Shown one piece after another: positions 14,393 to 14,956 of a stretch of 14,956 nt of DNA. Below the pieces are notes generated by a model. The model was not told the origin of the DNA. It made no database searches and saw only the letters and a program-made list of their open reading frames with translations. The first letter of the stretch is position 1; every line of letters begins with the position of its first letter. Origin of the DNA: JADHUC01 sp964617665 (lineage in GTDB: Bacteria > Planctomycetota > Planctomycetia > Pirellulales > Pirellulaceae); NCBI GenBank assembly GCA_964617665.1, contig CAZUAH010000332.1:1-14956 (forward strand). The letters are read 5' to 3'. The position numbers were made by a program, and so were the translations under genes.

Positions 14393-14956
14393 ATGAAACC
14401 CTATTCCATCCCCCTTGTTCTCGCATGCCTTCCCCTTGGCATTGCCGCTGCGGAGGAGGCCGAAGAAGGCTTTCGTCCGCTGTTCAACGGCGAAGATCTC
14501 GCTGGTTGGGTTAACGTCAATACGGCTCCGTCCACGTGGACGGTTGAGGACGGAATGTTGATCTGTTCAGGGAAGCCAATCGGCGAGCTGCGTACCGACC
14601 GGATGTACCAGAACTTCATTCTAGAGCTGGAATGGCGGCACATGAAGCCCAAAGGCAATGCGGGTGTGTTCGTCTGGGCCGACGACATCACGGCTCGCGG
14701 CCAGCCGTTTCATCGCGGAATCGAGGTGCAGGTTCTTGAGAACGCCTACGGCAAATCCAATTGGTTTACCACGCATGGCGACATCTTCCCTATTCACGGG
14801 GCAAAGATGACGCCGATCAACGGCCGCGGAGGCAGCCGCGCGTTTCCCACCGAGAAACGCTCGAAACCCAGCCCGGAGTGGAACCACTACCGCATCACCT
14901 GCAGGTGCAATCTCTGTGAGGTGGTAGATGCTGGGTTTTTCGAGATGGGTCTATTT
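14393..14956 (+). CDS. DUF1080 protein (3-keto-disaccharide hydrolase domain), 5' part
   Basis: 188 codons from ATG 14393 run off the right edge. The Sec signal peptide MKPYSIPLVLACLPLGIAAA is followed by the DUF1080 hallmark GFRPLFNGEDLAGWVNVN. Then come STWTVEDGMLICSGKPIGEL, FILELEWRHMKPKGNAGVFV, GIEVQVLENAY and EWNHYRITC, all typical strands of this jelly-roll, LamG-related fold. Family knowledge: DUF1080 proteins include enzymes that hydrolyse 3-keto-glycosides made by Gfo/Idh/MocA-type dehydrogenases, and they are abundant in planctomycetes. The last roughly 20 residues after YRITC (RCNLCEVVDAGFFEMGLF) do not look like the family, which usually has a short turn and an AVNGK-type strand here. 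The sequence may be poor or chimeric near the edge. Confidence 0.85.
   Translation, partial: MKPYSIPLVLACLPLGIAAAEEAEEGFRPLFNGEDLAGWVNVNTAPSTWTVEDGMLICSGKPIGELRTDRMYQNFILELEWRHMKPKGNAGVFVWADDITARGQPFHRGIEVQVLENAYGKSNWFTTHGDIFPIHGAKMTPINGRGGSRAFPTEKRSKPSPEWNHYRITCRCNLCEVVDAGFFEMGLF

Noticed and set aside
1..14956. CRISPR array, tRNA, rRNA or toxin-antitoxin pair
   Set aside because: No regularly spaced direct repeats, cloverleaf, rRNA signature or small paired genes of that type were seen.

Overview
The window looks like chromosomal DNA from a planctomycete, most likely in or near the Pirellulales. The evidence is indirect but consistent: a surface protein with an N-terminal LEDRVFLSA motif (the LEPRxLL type of export signature), a DUF4347 domain and cadherin-like repeats; a Tat-exported Gfo/Idh/MocA oxidoreductase; an exported DUF1080 (3-keto-disaccharide hydrolase) protein; a zinc-ribbon STAS protein; sparse Shine-Dalgarno sites; and several families of short palindromic repeats between genes. 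No taxonomic marker gene is present, so this placement is an inference.

Layout. Positions 1-2705 are read rightward: an unrecognised partial ORF running in from the left edge, a STAS (anti-sigma antagonist-like) protein, and an MsbA-type ABC exporter. Positions 2799-6223 on the minus strand hold one large cell-surface gene that converges on the exporter. Its reading frame is broken at four places. From N- to C-terminus the pieces run LEDRVFLSA motif, DUF4347, LamG, cadherin-like repeats, acidic linker, transmembrane tail. Positions 6224-7338 are non-coding and contain a long inverted-repeat element. A PilZ-domain gene follows (7339-7713), then a Gfo/Idh/MocA oxidoreductase on the minus strand (7936-9279). 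This oxidoreductase gene is bracketed by two related inverted repeats (7735-7790 and 9550-9622). Rightward again come a membrane-anchored SGNH hydrolase fused to TPR repeats (9651-11846), a small basic secreted protein (12043-12279) and a possible remnant of a DinB-like gene (about 12308-12598). A secreted metzincin-like zinc protease lies on the minus strand (12799-14016). The DUF1080 gene starts divergently from it at 14393 and runs off the right edge.

How the genes fit together. Most products are predicted to act at the membrane or outside the cytoplasm: exporter, surface protein, Tat-exported oxidoreductase, anchored SGNH hydrolase, secreted protease and exported glycosidase-like protein. 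The Gfo/Idh/MocA and DUF1080 families often occur together in planctomycete sugar catabolism, but here they lie 5 kb apart and form no visible operon. STAS and PilZ are the only signalling domains. I found no clear defence system, CRISPR array, RNA gene or autonomous mobile element. The strongest unusual signals are the multiply broken surface gene, the repeat-family sequences apparently absorbed in-frame into its linker, and the related palindromes on both sides of the oxidoreductase gene.
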